A DNA stretch of 64,000 nucleotides from Clitopilus passeckerianus (Eukaryota > Basidiomycota > Agaricomycetes > Agaricales > Entolomataceae), in contig CALYLX010000054.1 in assembly GCA_944990035.1 (NCBI GenBank), positions 310,001 to 374,000 of the forward strand. Reading direction: 5' to 3'. The notes under the pieces are model-generated. The model was not told where the DNA came from and did no database searches. It saw only the letters and a program-made list of their open reading frames with translations. Shown piece by piece: positions 58,198-64,000 of the stretch. Both the position numbers and the translations under genes were made by a program. How positions within the stretch are numbered: position 1 is the first letter of the stretch; each line of letters opens with the position of its first letter.

Positions 58198-60150
58198 ATG
58201 CCCGTCGACGTGGTCTATAATGTGCGACATTGGTTTTTGTGATCCTAACAGCAACTGACGCCAAAGTACCTCAGATCCTTCTCTGTCTAGACCCTATGGA
58301 TCTACTCTCGAGGACAAGCAAGGAACTGCGAAGTCTCGTTATGAATAAGTCCATGGCACATATTTGGAAGAAGGCCCTCATCCGACTAGGCTGTCTGCCC
58401 TGTCCCCCGGAGTTCAGCGAGCCACACTACGTCGAGTTCCTTTTTGACCCTAGCTGTCATGTGCGTCAGTCTTCTGGTCGGGTCGCATTATCTACTCACC
58501 TTTTACTTTAAGTATTGCTTCGCAAAAAGGGGTACTTACCCCTTCATGATGCGTCTCACCAAAGCTTGTCGCTAATCTGTGAAATATGGGGGGTAAGTTT
58601 GATCGCTCTCCGGGGGCTGGAATTTCTACTAATTCTGTACAAGTGACTTCTTTCGTCTAAGGAATGAATGGGATATAGAGATTCTTGACAAGGTGACGTA
58701 CGCCGCTGGAATTGGGGCTACATGAAGTTGACGTCGTGGTCTTACTTTGAATTAATGACACCACGTAGTGCACCATTCCGGATTCTATGAAGATTGGAGG
58801 AAGCTCCACGAGGATGCATGGAAGGCCCATGGGGACGAATCAGGACCCGTAAGCGAAAGCTGGTACCAGGATAACGCTGATGAGGCTGTGGAGTTACTGA
58901 AGGTAATTTACTCATCCTTTACGAATGATCCCCACTAAATCGTAGCTGCTAGACGCGTGAACCTATTACGGAGTGGTTTAAGCAGTGCGAACTGGATAAA
59001 TCCAAAGCCAAGGACGACTTTACGGAAAAACGGGTCCAGTTGTACGTGGTTCCCTGCGTGATATCGATTGCCCGTTTATACAGGTATTTGTTGCAGCGTA
59101 TTCTCCAAGTTGCGAGACGAAGGTATATGTGTATTCGTACCCCTTGTCTAACATACCCTGATGCTGTGGTCAGGTTTCGGCGAGGAATTGGATCGTCTGG
59201 AAACGGCGAAGATGGATGCCTTAAAGAATTTGAACGGAGTCTCTGCACCAAGACCCATCAACGAGTCTAGTATGTCAACTCTTCTTGGTGTCTAGTCAAA
59301 AGCTAATTGTTCGCAGTCTGAAAATCCGTGCGACTGCCAGTGGTCACGTTCTTGCGGCAACACAAGGCTGAACGTCTCAAACGAGAGAATATTGAAGCTC
59401 AGTGCGCTCGTTTGAAGCTGTACTCCGAGCTCTACACCGATTTTAGACGCGAACTACCTGTCAATGCCATCCTGCCCTCATGCGGCGACTTTGCCGCCAA
59501 GTCAATTGTTGTTCTATCATTAAGTCTCCACAGACTGTCGAGATGCATATTCGTTAGAATGGCGTGCATCCTGTGAAGCCTTCCTTGTGAAGTTGACGAA
59601 GGAACATCTGCCCGGAGACGACAGCCACCGACCTCCAGCGTCCCACCACCGTCTTCCAATGTCAACATTGCAATTCCCTCGTCTTCTCTCCCCAGGTTCT
59701 TATCCACAACAGCCTCATATCTTGTGTTGGCACCTGCAACCAAAGTTCGAGAATATTCGCACACAAACTGGGACCGTACCCTGGAACGCAAGGAAGTACC
59801 TCGCCTTCGACCCCAAAGCACACGCGAACGCCTTAAAGCTGCAACAAGTCTACCACATTGATGTATCGGTGGATGACCTGACCATGTCGAATGCCGAGAC
59901 TGTTCCTTGATGGACTACCTCAAGAGACGTGTAGTAATGACATGGTGTACTGCGGTAGGAACAACTCCGACATTCAACATCTGGTCTTACTCACATCCAC
60001 AAACAGATCGGCCATTACGAGCAAGTCACACATTCGACCAAGCAGGAAGGCATCTGCAGAGCCGAATTCGACAACGACGAGAGGCTAAAGATCCTGAACA
60101 AATGTTGGTATTATCAATTCTGCTCCGAATACCAATCGTACCTCTATGAA
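58198..60150 (+). pseudogene. F-box protein gene, decayed (second F-box family)
   Basis: MPVDVVYN, then after a 53-bp intron ending ACCTCAG, ILLCLDPMDLLSRTSKELRS and NKSMAHIWKKALIR, form a clear F-box of the agaricomycete type, followed by LPCPPEFSEPHYVEFLFDPSCH. Downstream family segments are in order: YCFAKRGTYPFMMRLTKACR, SGFYEDWRKLHEDAWKAHG, ITEWFKQCELDKSKAKDDF, FGEELDRLETAKMDALK, VTFLRQHKAERLKRENIEAQ and FDPKAHANALKLQQV. In-frame stops interrupt the reading at 58573-58575 (after KACR) and just before REPITEW (about 58954), and several joins are not in phase. I infer a fairly young pseudogene, although missed splice sites could rescue parts. Confidence 0.6.
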
Positions 60151-61677
60151 GGGTGTATAACTCCTTTCTTTTTTGTACACTATCATAAGAGGCTCAACCT
60201 GGTTGAGGCGTACTCGGATCGCTCCGACCACAAGCCCTGGTAAGCCAAGAGCAACTCTTGTTCGCTTATCTGACGCCCCATTTGCTAGCTATAAGAATGG
60301 TGACGTGGCGTCTTTGGGCATTGGCTTTATAACCCACCTTGATATCCAGAATGTCAAACTTGGTGGCCATTTGGAGATGGGTGTCGGAAGTACCTAGAAT
60401 ACGGGGCTTGATGTGTTTACGTATCATTTTCCGAGCCGCATTTCGAATGGCCAAACCCGTAGACGAGATCATATACAATCGAAACTGGCTTTTTGGAGGC
60501 GGTCGTTGCGGACATATTCCACGTAGTGAACAACGCGACCCCGCGAAGCGTCCCAGGCTATAATTCAGGAGCCAAAGCGGGGCTTCCCCATGTAAACCAG
60601 AACGCACGATTAGCTCCAAAGGGAGGTACTTCATAGACGCCCTTGACAAGCGCCAGCTCTTCTTTGGCGCTCTTCGTCATAACTTCGTTCCAGCCTAGTT
60701 GAGTAGAGGGGTTAGCCACGTGCGGAAGCAGAATAACATCTCATCCAACCTTCTTCGATCGACTTGGAGGATGCGTTGAAAAAACCTTTCCATCAGCACC
60801 AAGCAGAGATCTGGCATAATGCTACCTATGTTTCATATCGGAGCGTCGGCGAGCCATATCGCCTCTTACACGCTTCTTCCTCTCTCTTATGGCATAGGTC
60901 GTAAGACAAGTCTGCGAAAGCAACTTTGAACTTCGACGAGAGGTTAGCTAGTCGAAGACTCAAAATGTACTCGCAAACCTTCTGGCATTCCGATCTCTCA
61001 AGTTGCTTGGAGACCTCCAAATCCAAGCTTTCTGCTTAAGTAACTGAATTGAATTGAGGTGCTTCATGTAGTTTCGTATTCCGCCTGGAGTGCGACTACC
61101 ATGTTGATACCTATGTAATTAAATGAGTATCCAAGTTCCTGTCAGGCTAGTTAGGGATAACCACACGATTTGGCCCACATACAACCGCCTGGAGAGATTT
61201 ACGCAGCGAGCCCATGGTCGAGTGGATGAAAACACCTCGAAACCACTCGTAAGAACTTGTGATAGAGGGTAATATAAGGAGCGTACTCTCGGTTTTCTGC
61301 GATACAGGAATAGCAGTATCGCTGACCGAGCTGCGACATAACGCGCCCTTGAGGGGCTCCACATGCCATTCAATCAAGGATAATCCACAGCAAGCTGTGA
61401 GATGTACATCACAGCGAGTGCCGTAGGCAAGATGCGCCAAAATGATTTTATTCACATCGGTAGGGCACGGCGGGGGCTTGGGCTCGTTATGTCGGGCCGT
61501 CTTCCAAGCAACTTCGATGGTTTGTGAACCAAAATGTTACGTAGGGCGGTAGACGTGCGTGACAGACTAGCAACGCCCCCTGGATCGAGAAACGGCACCA
61601 CATGCGGGCCGCATGACTGCGCCAGCACCTACAGCTTGGAGGAGTCCGTGTAGCGGTTTTGTAATACACGTAGCATT
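60151..61677. other. gene-poor stretch
   Basis: Short frames only, including 60649-60266 minus and 61455-61147 minus, with no recognisable domain or splice pattern. Confidence 0.4.
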
Positions 61678-63573
61678 TATAGGAAAAAGGTATTATAGTA
61701 TCTCTTTGATGTCCTAATTTAGATACCGCAGAACGGTGGAAATACTCACCCTAGTACTCAGGTGACCCACGTTACAATGTGTAGGCCGGGATGTTCGGTA
61801 TTATAATGTCGTTTCGAGGTCGAATGCTGTAGATACAGCATAATGTTAAAAAAGGATCAAAAGTAATTGCTGTTTAGTCTAATGGTTCCGACGCTACCTC
61901 TCATTTTTGGACTCGAGGGTTCGGTTCCCGGTCATAGCACCATTTTACCACTTCCAGACACGAGCTCATGGGGCGGGCTGTTAGTCCGAGGAGGGGGAAT
62001 ACCGGGTGCCCCAATGCATTTTATTGCGTAAGGCCGAGGACCATAAGAGTAGCCTTCATAAAATGGTCGTTCTCAAATATTCGATTGCTACATCATCCCT
62101 GGTGCACAATCACTACATCCCCTTGTACTGAGAGCCAATGAGGACCGAAACTGGTGGGAAATAATGATTAGAAGCAAATGGGACTCTTGATATCTCCTAT
62201 CCGTCCCCCGCGAGAGAAAATACCTCATCTAGAATGTGGGGTTCAACTCCAAATGTTGGTTTGATCATGGAATGCATGGAAACCCCTACCGATCTTTCGA
62301 GCTTCGTCTGACTTTTCAATATTATATATTTGCCTGCGGTTCGACCTGATTTACAATGCAAGTATAATATATAACTGTAATAAAGCTCTATGGTAGGTCT
62401 GCTTTAAATATCCGACGCTGGAGAAGCAGCACAATCCGGCCGAATTCTTGTTCGACCTCGGAGTTCACTGGTGTAGCATTACAGGGTTTAAGCGATCATT
62501 TGTACACCCAAAATGAATCGGTCATTATTTTGTCTCTCCTCCGGCTGACCCTCTCTTTTTTGTGGCTCAACAGACTAATTAGCATGCTGGAAATACTGTG
62601 AGTGAGCCTGGGGGTGATATAACGTGAGGAAGAAGATACAGAATATCTTTACTGCAATCGCGTCAAAATCAGGCGTCTCGGTCATTTGTACACTCTCGGC
62701 TAAGCGCTGTCGGGGCGTGGGAAGTCGCGAGCAACCTGGTTGCCGAGAGCCTCTCAGTCGCTACAAAATCCAGTGGATTACCGTGTTCAACATCCAGAGA
62801 CCTCAAAACCATACATTTTGCGGTCGTATTGAGTTTATTATACTCCTAACTTTATCCGCTGCCACATAAAGCGACTCGAGCTTCTTACGTCGCTTGAAAT
62901 CGGGCTCTAAATGAGATTCATGGTGCTTTGAGATTTTGTGATGGCACCCAAATTGGGTGTATTTTGTAAACCATTCCTCACCAACTCAGTTTCAGGGCGT
63001 AAAAAAATTACTAGAGCTTTACTGAATATTAATGCATAGTCTAGGATACGAGCTTTATGAGAGAAAGGCCATGCCGGCAAGGGTCAGCCGCTCAACGTGC
63101 AGCCAATAGGCTTGCGTTCGGCATGTTCATCAAGCGGTGATTCAATAGCAGCCCATTCTGCCGCAACTTCCGTACTTACTTTCGGATGTGGATAACTCGC
63201 GAACACACCGTTTTAGGACACAACGTGGTGTATCGCAGCCTACCATAGAGGTGTGGTAAAATTTCCGAATTCTAAGTTTTTGGGTACTAGGGCCGTATTG
63301 CCGAATCAACGCCCCCATCCCGGAACCCCAGTCCAACACATTATAATGCGCTCGCGAGGGGATTATTACGCCAATAAGTATTCCGGATCGCGGGAAAAAA
63401 GAAGCGCAATTATAATGGGTCCTACAAGGCTATTCAGAATTAATATTCAGGCGGAAACTACCCATTAAGGCATGTAGGTAGGGATTATAATAGATATTTG
63501 ACGTATCTACACATTTGACACACATTGTAATTCCCTAAAGTGGCCGCAGATATTATAATACCTTTTCCCTATA
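61678..63573. mobile_element. candidate inverted-repeat element, about 1.9 kb
   Basis: Left end TATAGGAAAAAGGTATTATA (61678 onward, continuing GTATC) matches the reverse complement of the right end, TATAGGGAAAAGGTATTATA, continuing ATATC (63573 downward): about 23 of 26 bases. TATA borders both sides and could be a TA or TATA target duplication. ATTATAAT motifs recur near both ends (61799, 63344, 63412, 63487, 63552), like subterminal repeats. The interior has no transposase frame. It contains a tRNA-like segment. Class is unassigned. Confidence 0.4.
61868..61942 (+). ncRNA. tRNA-like (Glu-type) sequence, possible SINE head or tRNA relic
   Basis: TAGTCTAATGG (61875-61885) fits the Pol III A-box TRGYNNARNNG, and GGTTCGGTTCC (61918-61928) fits the B-box with one mismatch. 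The ends pair as an acceptor-like stem (TGCTGT with ATAGCA) and CTCTCA sits where a tRNA-Glu anticodon loop would be. The anticodon stem and T-stem are badly mispaired, so it is not a working tRNA. Confidence 0.4.
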
Positions 63574-63644
63574 GTTACTGGGATAAATTACAACTCTGGT
63601 ACACGTACTGTTGACAGCTTGGGTTTTCGGCGAAAGCAAATTAC

Positions 63645-63830
63645 CTCGTATAACATATCTGGTGGAAGCACTTCCCGTCCTCGTGGCTTCGCTATTTTAC
63701 GGCCTTTTTTTGAGACATTTTTCCTCTTAGTTGCTTTCCTTGTTTTTCGCGGAGGTTTATGCTTGTGATCGTTATCGCTTTCTGAGTAAAGCTTATCGTG
63801 AGGTGGATGGATAGGGAAGGGAATAAGGAG
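63645..63830 (-). pseudogene. lone N-terminal exon of an F-box protein
   Basis: The minus strand encodes a Lys/Arg-rich stretch (KHKPPRKTRKATKRKN) then GREVLPPDMLYE and a GTAATT donor. Basic tail plus LPPDMLYE is how agaricomycete F-box proteins begin. No ATG is in the same frame upstream and no F-box continuation follows downstream, where the candidate inverted-repeat element begins 70 bp away. Probably a truncated gene. Confidence 0.4.
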
Positions 63831-64000
63831 ATTCCATACCGTAGTAGCTCCTCTTAATAGCCTACCTCATTATGATTTGCCGCATCGAGTAGAACCGAAG
63901 ATATGGAGGAGGTGCCAGCGAGAAGGGCTTTCGGGTTCGGAAGAACTTGAATTTTGAAATGCAACTTGCTATGGACGCGTTCGTCACAGAGGCACCTGGC
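63831..64000. other. right edge, nothing recognised
   Basis: No feature that I can support in the final 170 bases. Confidence 0.4.

Noticed and set aside
1..64000. CRISPR array, operon or phage-like organisation
   Set aside because: Intron-rich eukaryotic genes throughout; no spaced direct-repeat array was seen.

Overview
The window is nuclear DNA from a filamentous fungus, almost certainly an agaricomycete basidiomycete. Genes are split by many introns of about 45-60 bp with GT..AG ends. They encode typical fungal proteins (RAD50, DAP1, a Sec2-type Rab GEF, SNX3, RPC11), and there are many F-box genes and a P450 family expansion of the kind common in mushrooms. No species can be named from sequence alone.

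Layout. 1-4.9 kb holds housekeeping genes: the 5' half of RAD50 (running off the left edge), DAP1 and a small unknown gene. 4.9-10.1 kb is gene-poor and contains an internally deleted F-box relic. 10.8-14.2 kb holds a long, disordered Ser/Pro-rich protein gene. 14.2-19.1 kb shows nothing I recognise. 19.1-25 kb is an F-box graveyard: several related minus-strand copies, each broken by its own stops or frameshifts, with an inversion junction near 21.06 kb. 25.1-26.9 kb is a Sec2-like exchange factor.

27.3-46.4 kb looks like a specialised-metabolism tailoring block. It has an isopenicillin-N-synthase-type 2OG-Fe(II) dioxygenase, two paralogous short-chain dehydrogenases (the second decayed) and four tandem cytochrome P450 genes with duplicated promoters. 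No scaffold-making enzyme (terpene cyclase, PKS or NRPS) is in the window. A non-autonomous DNA transposon with inverted ends and a 7-8 bp target duplication sits between P450 copies 2 and 3. All four P450s appear to use a 3-nt micro-exon just before the I-helix.

46.7-50.2 kb is a compact housekeeping island: SNX3, a SPRY-domain protein, RPC11 and a GNAT acetyltransferase. 51-54.4 kb holds two tandem 2OG-Fe(II) oxygenase genes, each inactivated by a different lesion. 54.6-56.2 kb is an apparently intact F-box/LRR gene. 58.2-60.1 kb is a second F-box family, decayed. 60.2-64 kb is gene-poor, with a candidate 1.9-kb inverted-repeat element carrying a tRNA-like sequence and a lone F-box N-terminal exon.

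Exon joins were worked out by eye from splice signals, reading phase and comparison of paralogues. Coordinates may be off by a base or two.
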